From the NCBI GenBank assembly GCA_964438995.1, contig CAYTMQ010000007.1, positions 140,980 through 204,979 on the forward strand: a DNA stretch of 64,000 bases, in the 5' to 3' direction. Source of the DNA: JABMMZ01 sp964438995. GTDB lineage: Bacteria; Bacteroidota; Bacteroidia; NS11-12g; UBA955. This document shows positions 51,001 through 58,809 of this stretch, piece after piece. Under the pieces are notes generated by a model. The model saw only the letters and a program-made list of their open reading frames with translations, made no database searches and was not told the origin of the DNA. The stretch's first letter is position 1. The number at the start of each line of letters is the position of its first letter. The position numbers and the translations under genes were made by a program.

Positions 51001-52982
51001 CTGTTAGCTGCTGTTGGATAAGTATGTTGAGCAGAATCTTGCATCTCTCTTTGGATACCATCGCCTAAATCCCATGAGTTGATCAATGGTAAACCATTGC
51101 CAATAGTAGATTGTGATTCATATATAAATCTATTACCTGTCAAACATTGGTCAGTATCATTGGTGTTTATTTGCGCTACTGGGTGTTCGTTTACCAAGCA
51201 AGCTGTAAAGTTTGTATCAATACAACCATTCGCCAATGTATTTATTTGACGGATGTTGTATAATCCATCAGTTGCAAATTGGTGCGAAAATGAGTCTATG
51301 TTGCTAATAAGAGGAGTGCCGTCTCCAATTAAAAAGCTTAAAGAGGTTACAGTTGAAGAAATAGGATCAGTTTCTGACTTTATTATAAAGAAGTTACCTC
51401 TAAAACATTGAATGGTATCATTGAAAGATGTTTTAATGTCTGGTGTTTCTCTAATATCTACCTGTATTGAACCAGAATCTGAACAGCCTAAATTGCTAGT
51501 TGCTTTTAATTTAGGATAGTAATAAGGATAGAAAGGTTTAAACTTGTGAGATATCGTTGTCGATGTAGTAGTGTCATTGTATGAATTATCATCCCAGTCC
51601 CACACATAACTTGTAATAGTTCCAGAGCTTATGGTTGATGTTGAAACAAAATTATAGTTGTTGTATTTGTAACATTGATTGTTGTTCAACACATTATAAC
51701 CAACATTTGGTTTTGGGTGAACTGTTAATGTTAAATCTGAAATGAAACATGTAAAAGCTGGACTAGTTGAAGTTACTCTAATTTTGTACTTATTGCTAGG
51801 TAAAGTACCAATAGGTAATTCAATTGTTTGAGTATTTAAGACAGTGTCATTGATAGTCGCTAAGGTGTAAGCTGTTCCAAAATTACCAGTGGTGTCAGAT
51901 AGTTCAACTTTGAACTCGTTGCCATTGTTAAAGAACAAACCTGTTTTCGAAAAGCTAATGGTAATGGTTCTGCCTGGGCACATAACAGTTGGTGTGAATG
52001 ACACTCTAATACTCTGACCAACTTCAGCGTTTACTGTTGAACTGAATTCTGTCGGAATGTACAATCTGCCTCTAACCCAATTCATACTCATAGAGCCTAT
52101 GCCATTGTTTAAAATACCAAAAGCTATATGATTGGTGCCTGATAATGCAGGAGTTGCTCCCGCAGCTTGTGTACTTCCGTTCGGGAAAGTAGCTAAGGCA
52201 GTATTAGTTGCCGACCAATCTAATCTCCAAAATCCATTTGCTCTGGTAATTGTTGAATTGTTCGCTCCAGCTCCATAAGAAGAACCTGCAGCTCCAGCTT
52301 GTATGGTATGAAATGTTCCTGTGCCAGCTGATGTGTAAGTTGTTACACCATTAAATGTACCATTGTTTAATAAAGCAATACTAGGAAAACTTCCGCTATT
52401 GCCCATGACTTTGCCTTCAACCACCAATGGTCCAGTGAAAGCAGAGTTAGTTCTTAAAATATTATCAGTAACTCCAGATGTTGCTAAAGTGATATTGCCA
52501 GAAGCAAATCCCAAACTAGTACTTGCTGGCGTGGTTCTGTATTGTGTCCATTTGCTGGTGTTCAAAGAACCTGCATTAAAATCGTCGAAAAACAAGAATG
52601 TGCTGTCTCCATTCTGAAAAGTGGTAGCACAATTGTTGCCATAATACATGTAAATTGTAGTGTTTGCACTTGATGGAATGGTGTTTACTTTAACCCAAAT
52701 AACTGTTGAGGTTGTGTTAAAGTTACTGTCTATCCAGTAATGTAAAACATTGCATGAACCATCGGTAAATCTAATGTCATTCCCTGTATTCAACATTTTA
52801 CCTGCAGAAATCAAAGCAGCAGTGTTGATGGTGATTTTTACAGGTTGATTCGTGTAAGCACTAGCATTTGCATTGGTAACAGTGATGCTTCTATTGTAGC
52901 GCCATCCAGGTAAACATGAAATAGCAGAGCTTATTTGAATGGATGAAACGAATAATAAAAAGATCAGTATACGTTTAGTCAT
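48069..52982 (-). CDS. Giant DUF2341/PKD-repeat surface protein with T9SS type B C-terminus
   Basis: 1637 residues. Signal peptide; a DUF2341 domain at ~22-140 ('CLPGWRYNRSITVTNANAS', 'IYMYYGNNCATTFQNGDSTF'); a LamG-like region (~140-330); then thirteen PKD-like repeats of about 85-90 residues (~425-1545). Twelve repeats share a Cys near the start (QC in most, followed by N-x-F) and most a second in G-C-x-D, as well as W-x-[FLM]-G-D and H-x-Y. The end is a type B sorting domain ('YMPSAFTPNDDNINETF', IVFNRWGDILFK, ending NVMILR). Expected on the cell surface as a long rod with one disulfide per repeat (inferred). Confidence 0.9.
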   Translation of the reverse strand: MTKRILIFLLFVSSIQISSAISCLPGWRYNRSITVTNANASAYTNQPVKITINTAALISAGKMLNTGNDIRFTDGSCNVLHYWIDSNFNTTSTVIWVKVNTIPSSANTTIYMYYGNNCATTFQNGDSTFLFFDDFNAGSLNTSKWTQYRTTPASTSLGFASGNITLATSGVTDNILRTNSAFTGPLVVEGKVMGNSGSFPSIALLNNGTFNGVTTYTSAGTGTFHTIQAGAAGSSYGAGANNSTITRANGFWRLDWSATNTALATFPNGSTQAAGATPALSGTNHIAFGILNNGIGSMSMNWVRGRLYIPTEFSSTVNAEVGQSIRVSFTPTVMCPGRTITISFSKTGLFFNNGNEFKVELSDTTGNFGTAYTLATINDTVLNTQTIELPIGTLPSNKYKIRVTSTSPAFTCFISDLTLTVHPKPNVGYNVLNNNQCYKYNNYNFVSTSTISSGTITSYVWDWDDNSYNDTTTSTTISHKFKPFYPYYYPKLKATSNLGCSDSGSIQVDIRETPDIKTSFNDTIQCFRGNFFIIKSETDPISSTVTSLSFLIGDGTPLISNIDSFSHQFATDGLYNIRQINTLANGCIDTNFTACLVNEHPVAQINTNDTDQCLTGNRFIYESQSTIGNGLPLINSWDLGDGIQREMQDSAQHTYPTAANRNVRLVTISDDGIDGCADTAYQIVLVNPMPKALLTSITAEQCQKNNSFKFIAKSTLSSGTMTHNWQFGDGGTINNDDTVFHTYTNDGNFNITLTTVSNKGCVDSASTSIIVRPTPVPAFTFNNNTQCFKYHEFKGTSTSSISSGTFTKTWLLGDGADYTNVDSIKHVFNSYGNYGVKLALNSNYNCKDTISDTLRVLAMPVADFTVNNNDQCLYGNSFTYTDQSFFNQGTITGNKWLYDDGGSVSNQPNVTHTYIAEGPYKPGLIAYGDNGCFDTAFAQIKVYPHPGTDFLINDTGQCVNNNTFQFVSNTFISEGGFNNRWYFGDGSPFVSTLNATKKYIKDSTYIVKLVSFSSDLNCKDSIVKTVTVFPKAKTNFTIDNPQQCILGNSFTFNSTTTLKRGTYTTSWNMGDGNSYNNTSSVTHKYNNVSTYNARLISLTNEGCYDTLVKQVKTLPMPVADFNFNYNKKCLLGNDFQFAASTTVSNNTPMNHNWYFGDGDSAINVAVSGKQYTNAGQYTVRLISSTNIGGCKDTVEKVMDVFPMPVASFLIDIDKQCFLNNTFGFTSTSNVASGTIDFTDWKFGDNTSSSIPNPVKSYNKVDSFRVTLSVTTNNGCFDSTARKVWVYPMPVAAFTVNKKSSCFLKNSFNFTNKATIGNGGTIATYKYYFDALNPATTDSSSVPSPTAYSYPASGSFVVLQRVESDKGCWDTATLSILVNPNPNLDFSVDSVCLKDSSIFINNSTIAAGGQITSWKWLFGDGKISTLQSPKHKYKNAGIYDITLIANTNLNCLDTLKKLKVAKVNPNPLAGFYYTKERSWENEVDIQYHDTSIGAVSWKWNFGPMGTSTDQNPKLYYVDTLTQLTSLIVTNIFGCRDTATKVLFILPDVVYYMPSAFTPNDDNINETFKPVGLAYAQEYQFIVFNRWGDILFKTNNPQQGWDGKYEGELVHQDLYFYRLEFIGADEIRHEEKGNVMILR

Positions 52983-53019
52983 ATTTGCGTTTTTCGGTTG
53001 TTAAAATTTGATTAGTCTA

Positions 53020-53027
53020 CGAAAGTA
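53020..53027 (-). promoter_or_regulatory. Possible -7 element for the giant PKD gene
   Basis: TACTTTCG on the minus strand, 37 nt before the ATG at 52982, carries the same one-base departure from TAnnTTTG (C at position 7) as the gltA promoter. No clear -33 box. Confidence 0.35.
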
Positions 53028-53062
53028 CGTAAAAAAAACGAATTCTGAAAACGCAATAAAGC

Positions 53063-54394
53063 CTACCAAAGCTTGGCATTATCGAAGTTCCCGGAACTCA
53101 TAAAGAGTAAGACACTAGGTTGACCAGAAACGTTGCTTTTGAAATTTGAAATTTTTGAAATTAATTCTTCAGTTGAATCTATCGCCATAACTTTACTCCC
53201 GAATGAATTTGTAATATCTTGCTTGTCAAGTATTTCCATTTTTTTCAACTCGAATACATGTGGGTTAAAATAAACAATTGAAACATCTGAAGGATCCATT
53301 GATTGTTGATAATGTGGTAAGAAATTTTTATTTAAACTACTAAAGGTATGCAATTCAAACGCAGACAACATTTTCCTGTCTGGATATCTGCTTCTTACAG
53401 CCTCAACTGTGGCTTTTAATTTACTTGGTGAGTGAGCAAAATCTCTGAAAACAACCATTTTAGAATCTTCATACACTTTTTCTAATCTGTTTTTGGTGCC
53501 TTTGAAACTTCCTAATGCTTTGTAAAATTCTTCTTCTCCAATGCCAAGTGATTCACAGACAATTCTGGCACCTTCAGCGTTCTGAAGGTTGTGCTCACCG
53601 AAGATTTCGAGTTCGTAGCGCTCTTTTTTGGAAACCACAACCTTCCCATTTCTTATATGATAATTTGGCGTGTTGTATGCAATGCATTTTATGTTGTCAT
53701 TTTTTGAAATGGCACTTAAATCTGCGTCACCGCCAAAATATGCCAATGTTCCGCCACTCTCTATGCTGTCAATAAATATTTTGAATTGTTGAACATAGTT
53801 CTCATATGTCGGAAATACATTGATATGGTCCCAAGCAATTCCTGTTATCATTGCAATATGAGGTTTGTATTTGTGAAATTTTGGAACTGGATCCAAGGTA
53901 GAAGTGAGGTATTCATCACCTTCTATAACCATAATCGGTGCATCAGAAAATCTCACCATAGTATCAAAACCCTCTAATTGAGAACCAACTAAGTAATCGA
54001 AATCTTTACCAAGCAGTTTTAATACATGCATTATCATGGCTGTGGTGGTTGTTTTACCATGACTTCCGCCTACAACCACGCGGGTTTTGTTTATGGCATG
54101 TTCGTACACATATTCAGGAAAGCTGTATATTTTGATACCAAGTTCTTTTGCCTTAGCTAGTTCAGGGTTATCACCTCTTGCATGCATCCCAAGAATAACA
54201 AAATCAAGTTGAGTGGTGATTTTTTCAGGAAACCAACCAAATGTTTCTGGTGCCAAGCCATGCTTTTTTAACCTGGATAATGCAGGGTCAAATATTTCAT
54301 CATCACTTCCCGTCACCTGATAACCCATGGTGTGCAAGGCAATCGCCATGTTGTGCATTACAGCACCTCCACATGCAATAATATGTACTTTCAT
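53063..54394 (-). CDS. mpl: UDP-N-acetylmuramate:L-alanyl-gamma-D-glutamyl-meso-diaminopimelate ligase
   Basis: 443 residues. The N-terminus 'VHIIACGGAVMHNMAIALHT' with MGYQVTGSDDEIFDP and the Mur-ligase P-loop VVGGSHGKTTTTAM (107-120) identify Mpl rather than MurC. The enzyme joins recovered tripeptide from old peptidoglycan to UDP-MurNAc in the cytoplasm. Followed on the same strand, further upstream, by a YdcF-like envelope gene. Confidence 0.93.
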   Translation of the reverse strand: MKVHIIACGGAVMHNMAIALHTMGYQVTGSDDEIFDPALSRLKKHGLAPETFGWFPEKITTQLDFVILGMHARGDNPELAKAKELGIKIYSFPEYVYEHAINKTRVVVGGSHGKTTTTAMIMHVLKLLGKDFDYLVGSQLEGFDTMVRFSDAPIMVIEGDEYLTSTLDPVPKFHKYKPHIAMITGIAWDHINVFPTYENYVQQFKIFIDSIESGGTLAYFGGDADLSAISKNDNIKCIAYNTPNYHIRNGKVVVSKKERYELEIFGEHNLQNAEGARIVCESLGIGEEEFYKALGSFKGTKNRLEKVYEDSKMVVFRDFAHSPSKLKATVEAVRSRYPDRKMLSAFELHTFSSLNKNFLPHYQQSMDPSDVSIVYFNPHVFELKKMEILDKQDITNSFGSKVMAIDSTEELISKISNFKSNVSGQPSVLLFMSSGNFDNAKLW

Positions 54395-54414
54395 TTTGCC
54401 TAGGCAAGTAAATT

Positions 54415-54422
54415 CAAAATTA
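54415..54422 (-). promoter_or_regulatory. Possible -7 element for mpl
   Basis: TAATTTTG on the minus strand matches TAnnTTTG, about 20 nt before the mpl ATG. No clear -33 box. Confidence 0.35.
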
Positions 54423-54461
54423 TTAAAATCTAAAAATTAGTTTGAAACAGCTGCAATAAAA

Positions 54462-55217
54462 TCAGGACACCTTTAAAAGATAAAAGATATACCCGACCAA
54501 TTCTTTCATCATCAATTCAGAATTCATCAAGGCAGTTCCACTTGGCACCAATAAATTCATTGGAGAATAATCGCGTACCGGATTTGACATGTAATTTGTG
54601 GCAAAAAAATCGGCTTTCATGTAGTTATCAGTACACAATTCTGTTCTAGGGATATGCCATGCAGATGTATAGATCAACACCTTGCTTTTTATACCCAAAG
54701 AGTCTAAAATGGCTTTGCTGAATTGAATGTTTTCAATGGTATTTCTGCTTTTGTTTTCTATGATGATACTTGAATCTGGAATTCCAATCGCAATCAAATA
54801 CTCGTACACAGCATCCGCTTCTTTTAGCTTCTGGTGTAAGACACTTGAATTGCCACTTGTAATCATTAACTTTTTAATTCGGCCTTCTTTGTAATGTCTT
54901 ATTGCTTGCATCAATCTATCATTGGCTTCAAAAAAAACTGTTCTGTCCAGTATGGTGTCTTTTCTTGAAAAACCACCTAAAACAAGACCAACTTCATAGG
55001 TAGAATCAAGTTGTTTTGTGCCGTCACTTTCATAAAAGCGCACTGCTTCGTTTACCAGAAATCCATTTGACAGTAAAAAGAAAAGTATGCTTGTAATTAT
55101 GAGTCGTTTCTTTCGTTTCTGTTCATCTTTTGTAAAGATGGCAGCCAACAAACCAATAAGAACCCAAATCAAAGGTTTGATGATGAACAACAATATTTTT
55201 GACAGATAGAAAAACAT
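54462..55217 (-). CDS. YdcF/ElyC/SanA family (DUF218) membrane protein
   Basis: 251 residues. Two N-terminal membrane segments (about 5-27 and 38-56), then the DUF218 domain: 'YEVGLVLGGFSRKD', 'IKKLMITSGNS', 'IIIENKSRNTIENIQFSK', 'LIYTSAWHIPR' and a Pro-rich C-terminal segment. Members act in envelope maintenance (ElyC, SanA) or bind SAM (YdcF); the precise activity is unknown. Confidence 0.85.
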   Translation of the reverse strand: MFFYLSKILLFIIKPLIWVLIGLLAAIFTKDEQKRKKRLIITSILFFLLSNGFLVNEAVRFYESDGTKQLDSTYEVGLVLGGFSRKDTILDRTVFFEANDRLMQAIRHYKEGRIKKLMITSGNSSVLHQKLKEADAVYEYLIAIGIPDSSIIIENKSRNTIENIQFSKAILDSLGIKSKVLIYTSAWHIPRTELCTDNYMKADFFATNYMSNPVRDYSPMNLLVPSGTALMNSELMMKELVGYIFYLLKVS

Positions 55218-55234
55218 TTTGTCTGCAAATATGA

Positions 55235-55242
55235 CAAAATTA
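55235..55242 (-). promoter_or_regulatory. Possible -7 element for the YdcF-like gene
   Basis: TAATTTTG on the minus strand, 17 nt before the ATG at 55217. No clear -33 box. Confidence 0.35.
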
Positions 55243-55299
55243 CGGCAATTTTTTCAAGGTATAGATTTTGACACATGAGGTTAAACAATAAGATTATTT

Positions 55300-57108
55300 A
55301 TGGCTAAATCAGGATCTATATCAGTAAACACCGAAAACATTTTTCCAATCATTAAGAAATTTCTTTATAGCGACCATGAAATTTTCTTGAGAGAATTGAT
55401 TTCAAATGCTACAGATGCATGTCAAAAGCTAAATACCTTATCTCGAATAGGAGAATTTAAAGGTGAAACAGGCGATTTTAAAATCACAGTTTCCATAGAT
55501 AAAGAAGCTAAAACCTTAACCATTAGTGATAATGGTATTGGTATGACTGAAGCTGAGATAGATAAATACATCAATCAATTGGCTTTTTCTGGAGCAGAAG
55601 AATTCGTTCAGAAATACAAAGATAAAGCCGATGCAAACGCGAATGTTATTGGGCATTTCGGACTAGGATTCTACTCTGCATTTATGGTAGCATCTAAAGT
55701 TGAAATACAAACCTTGTCTTATCAAGATGAAGCTAAACCTGCTAAATGGGAATGCGATGGTAGTACCTCATTTAAAATCACCAAAGGTAATCGCAAGACT
55801 AGAGGAACTGAGATCGTTCTTCATATTGCCGAAGACAGTTTAGAGTTCAACGATAATTTTAAAATCAATGGTCTACTGGAAAAATACTGTAAATTTTTAC
55901 CAGTTGCAATTGAGTTCGATGGTAAAATCATCAACGAAGAAAAGCCTTTGTGGTTGAGCAAACCTAATGATTTGACCGATGAAGATTACATCAAATTTTA
56001 CAACAAATTATACCCTTTTGCAGAGGCGCCATTGTTCTGGATACACATCAATGTTGATTACCCTTTTAACTTAACAGGTATTTTGTATTTCCCTAAAGTG
56101 GATAGCGCTATCGAAGCAGAAAAACACAAAGTACAATTGTACAGCAATCAAGTGTTTGTTACCGACAACGTTAGGGATATCTTACCAGAATTCTTAATGC
56201 TCTTGCATGGTGTAATTGATTCTCCAGATATTCCTTTAAATGTCTCTAGAAGTAGCTTACAAAGCGATTCGAATGTTAAGAAGATAACGTCTCACATTTC
56301 TAAAAAAGTTGCTGATAAATTGGCTGAGTTGTTTAAAAACAACAAGGAAGATTTTCAAGCTAAATGGCCTAATATCGATTTGTTTGTTAAGTATGGCATG
56401 TTGAGCGATGAGAAGTTTGCTGAAAAAGCAAAAGAGTATTGTTTATTACAAACAACCGAAGGCGCTTTCTATACCATTTCTGAATATATTGAAAAAATAA
56501 AAAGCAATCAAACAGATAAAGATGGCAATACCATTGTTTTGTATACCAATCATGCCGACGAGCAACATGCGTATATCAGTGGTGCGAAAAGCAGAGGCTA
56601 TGAAGTTTTGAAATTCGAAGGTCCTTTAGACAATCATTTCACAGGCTATATCGAACAACACAATGAAAAAGTGCAATGCAAACGTGTAGATGCTGATGCT
56701 TTAGACAAATTGATACCAAGTGAAACCGCAACGGTAGCATTGCTAAATGAAGAAGAATCAAAGCAATTGTTGAGTTTATTTGAGAAGGTGAACCAAAACA
56801 ATGATGTTAAATTTAAGACAGAAGCATTATCACCTAGCGAAAATTTACTCACTGTTACCGAAAGCGAATACGATAGAAGAATGAGAGAGATGAGTAAAAT
56901 GAACGGATTTTCTATGTTTGGCAGTTTACCACTTAACTATCAAACCATATTGAACACCAATCATCCCAAAGCTAAGAAATTGGTTGAAATGGGTGAAGGT
57001 GCTGATAATGTGGCTTTAAAGGCATTGAATTTAGCATTGTTGTCTAAAGGATTGTTAAAAGGAGAGAAGTTGACAAGCTTTATTCAATCTGAATTGGAAA
57101 ATTTATAA
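55300..57108 (+). CDS. htpG: Chaperone HtpG (Hsp90)
   Basis: 602 residues, slightly shorter than E. coli HtpG. GHKL ATPase motifs are present: ELISNATDA (Glu32, Asn36), DNGIGM (77-82) and VIGHFGLGFYSAFMVA (116-131). Middle-domain sequences 'LYSNQVFVTDNVRDILPEFL' and 'SRSSLQSDSNVKKI' follow, then the C-terminal dimerisation domain. An ATP-driven cytoplasmic chaperone; no DnaK-type regulatory site was found upstream. Confidence 0.97.
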   Translation: MAKSGSISVNTENIFPIIKKFLYSDHEIFLRELISNATDACQKLNTLSRIGEFKGETGDFKITVSIDKEAKTLTISDNGIGMTEAEIDKYINQLAFSGAEEFVQKYKDKADANANVIGHFGLGFYSAFMVASKVEIQTLSYQDEAKPAKWECDGSTSFKITKGNRKTRGTEIVLHIAEDSLEFNDNFKINGLLEKYCKFLPVAIEFDGKIINEEKPLWLSKPNDLTDEDYIKFYNKLYPFAEAPLFWIHINVDYPFNLTGILYFPKVDSAIEAEKHKVQLYSNQVFVTDNVRDILPEFLMLLHGVIDSPDIPLNVSRSSLQSDSNVKKITSHISKKVADKLAELFKNNKEDFQAKWPNIDLFVKYGMLSDEKFAEKAKEYCLLQTTEGAFYTISEYIEKIKSNQTDKDGNTIVLYTNHADEQHAYISGAKSRGYEVLKFEGPLDNHFTGYIEQHNEKVQCKRVDADALDKLIPSETATVALLNEEESKQLLSLFEKVNQNNDVKFKTEALSPSENLLTVTESEYDRRMREMSKMNGFSMFGSLPLNYQTILNTNHPKAKKLVEMGEGADNVALKALNLALLSKGLLKGEKLTSFIQSELENL

Positions 57109-57144
57109 ACATAGAAAACCTATATAGCAATTATTAAAATCGAT

Positions 57145-57175
57145 GTTGAATATTGATATGTGGATTTTAAATTTG
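57145..57175 (+). promoter_or_regulatory. Promoter for trxA
   Basis: GTTG (57145-57148), 19-nt spacer, TAAATTTG (57168-57175); leader of about 48 nt to the ATG. The spacing equals that of the promoter at 19457-19487. Confidence 0.6.
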
Positions 57176-57226
57176 CATAAGAATAAAATAAAATATTTTT
57201 TTTGAACCTTAATTATAAGAAACAGC

Positions 57227-57547
57227 ATGGCAAAACAATTCACAGATTCGAGTTGGGAACAAGAAGTCTTAGGCTCGGATAAACCTGTATTAGTAGATTT
57301 TTGGGCAGAGTGGTGCGGACCTTGTCGCATGATTGGTCCATTGGTTGAAGAACTTTCAAAAGAGTACGATGGGAAAGCAGTAGTAGGCAAATTAAATGTC
57401 GACGAAAATCCTGGAGTAGCTTCTAAGTATGGAATTCGTAGTATCCCAACTTTATTGGTATTTAAAGGTGGTGAAGTAGTAGATAAAATTGTAGGCGCAG
57501 TACCTAAAACCATGTTGGCTCAAAAAATTGATGCACAACTGAACTGA
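57227..57547 (+). CDS. trxA: Thioredoxin
   Basis: 106 residues with the classical active site WCGPC (Cys30, Cys33) and the cis-proline loop RSIPT. A cytoplasmic dithiol reductant for ribonucleotide reductase, peroxiredoxins and others. It has its own promoter and terminator. Confidence 0.96.
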   Translation: MAKQFTDSSWEQEVLGSDKPVLVDFWAEWCGPCRMIGPLVEELSKEYDGKAVVGKLNVDENPGVASKYGIRSIPTLLVFKGGEVVDKIVGAVPKTMLAQKIDAQLN

Positions 57548-57570
57548 TTCGTTTTATAATTAAAATGTAT

Positions 57571-57609
57571 AAAAATGGGACATTCTTTTAATGTCCCATT
57601 TTTTTTTTG
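57571..57609 (+). terminator. Rho-independent terminator after trxA
   Basis: aaaaatgggacatt-ctttt-aatgtcccattttt, a 14-bp stem followed by a T-run. Confidence 0.92.
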
Positions 57610-57677
57610 ATGTTAGTATTGAAAAAACTGATGCCGTTCAGATGACATTTACAAGTATGTTTGCTAAAAATATCCCT

Positions 57678-58001
57678 ATGGTTATTACAATTACAGACAA
57701 CAATTTCGAATCTATTATCAACGATACAAAAGAACCTTTAATCATAGATTTTTGGGCGCAGTGGTGTGGAACTTGCCTCAATAATGTCGGTCCAGTTATA
57801 GATGCATTGGCTCAAGAACTTAATGGCAAAGCGGTGTTTGCGAAAATAGATGTAGACAACAATCCAAAAGCTGCTCAAACGCTTGGAGCAAGAAGTTTGC
57901 CCACCATCATGTTTTTTAAACAAGCAGTGATGTATGATAAACTAACGGGACCAGTCACCAAACAATTGGTATTAAAAAAAATAGAAGAACAAATTGTTTA
58001 A
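57678..58001 (+). CDS. Thioredoxin-like protein with CGTC active site
   Basis: 107 residues, thioredoxin fold: DFWAQWCGTCLNNVGPV (Cys30, Cys33), 'KIDVDNNPKAAQTLGARSLPT' split by the central strand, cis-Pro75. It resembles TrxA but has Thr instead of Pro between the cysteines, which usually shifts redox potential. The open frame reaches back to 57591, but that lies inside the trxA terminator; ATG 57678 matches the start of trxA in alignment, so I take it. No promoter is evident, and read-through from trxA is possible. Confidence 0.85.
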   Translation: MVITITDNNFESIINDTKEPLIIDFWAQWCGTCLNNVGPVIDALAQELNGKAVFAKIDVDNNPKAAQTLGARSLPTIMFFKQAVMYDKLTGPVTKQLVLKKIEEQIV

Positions 58002-58097
58002 TGAGATGTTTGATTTTGCATTCATTAATAAGCCATAAAGAAAAACATCGGCTATAGGTAACTTTAACTTAGTTAAATAATGCATCAAAAATATATG

Positions 58098-58105
58098 TAC
58101 TTTTG
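58098..58105 (+). promoter_or_regulatory. Possible -7 element before the zeta-toxin remnant
   Basis: TACTTTTG matches TAnnTTTG and lies just before the ATG at 58111, implying a nearly leaderless transcript. No clear -33 box. Confidence 0.35.
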
Positions 58106-58110
58106 TTTTA

Positions 58111-58528
58111 ATGATAGATAAAAATCTATACATAATTGCAGGGTGTAATGGAGCTGGTAAAACGACAGCTTCATATACAATCTTGCCTGAAATTATGCAT
58201 TAAACAAAGAATTTTAAAAGCAAAACAACAAGGCTATAAAGTATCATTATTTTTTTTGGTTGCGCAATATTGAACTAGCTAAAGAGAGGGTTTTTATTAG
58301 GGTATCTGAAGGTGGCACAATATACTTGAGAATACAATTGAAAGAAGATATATTAGAGTTATAATTAATTTATTTGATATTTATTTGCAATTAGTTGATG
58401 GAGCCTGGATTTTTGATAATTCTGATGGGGAGCATGAATTAATTGCTGAAAAACTAATCAATCAAGAACTAAATATCTCCAATAAGCTAAAATTTGAACT
58501 GTTAAAGAATTGGTATGATAAAAATTGA
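58111..58528 (+). pseudogene. Decayed zeta-toxin-family P-loop kinase
   Basis: From ATG 58111 the frame reads 30 codons including the Walker A loop AGCNGAGKTT (residues 10-19) and stops at TAA 58201. The rest of the protein continues as KAKQQGYKVS (from about 58217), broken by an extra T in a T8 run at 58250-58257 and a missing base near 58313. It then reads ENTIERRYIRV, LFDIYLQLVDGAWIFDNS and ends KNWYDKN with TGA at 58526-58528. These are the C-terminal features of zeta-toxin-like proteins, which phosphorylate UDP-activated sugars. About 100 residues of the core are missing between the two parts. So: an internal deletion, one stop and two frameshifts. Confidence 0.8.
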
Positions 58529-58664
58529 AGAGCAAATTGAATTTAGAAATAAAATTGTTCAAGGATTACGTGTTACTTACACGAGACTTCTTGAATACAA
58601 AAAACAAAAGAATTCTGTATTGGTCGTACTTAGAGACAACAAGATTGTCAAAATTAAACCTTAA
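58515..58664 (+). CDS. Small intact ORF overlapping the zeta-toxin remnant (possible partner)
   Basis: 49 residues from ATG 58515, beginning MIKIEEQIEFRNKIVQGL and ending DNKIVKIKP. It overlaps the end of the remnant by 14 nt, as a translationally coupled partner would. It has no stop or frameshift, unlike its neighbour. It may be the antitoxin or accessory protein of the pair; this rests on position and intactness only. Too short for most gene finders. Confidence 0.5.
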   Translation: MIKIEEQIEFRNKIVQGLRVTYTRLLEYKKQKNSVLVVLRDNKIVKIKP

Positions 58665-58690
58665 TCATTTTACTTTTAACCAATTTACTT

Positions 58691-58737
58691 CAACCTTATA
58701 AGGTTGAATTTAGAAGTTTGACAACCTTACAAGGTTG
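58691..58737. repeat. Paired palindromes
   Basis: caaccttataaggttg (58691-58706) is a perfect 16-bp palindrome, and caaccttacaaggttg (58722-58737) differs at one base. They are spaced 31 bp start to start. Apart from the zeta remnant and the 49-residue ORF, I see nothing else in 58002-58809. Confidence 0.85.
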
Positions 58738-58809
58738 ATAGTGATGCCAAAGTCGTCTGATGCAGTATTTTTTGGCATTAACTTTTAACTTTTTTAATAT
58801 CTTTACCAC

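Noticed and set aside
58002..58809. Insertion sequence or mobile element at the decayed toxin locus
   Set aside because: No transposase remnant, terminal inverted repeats or target duplication could be seen.
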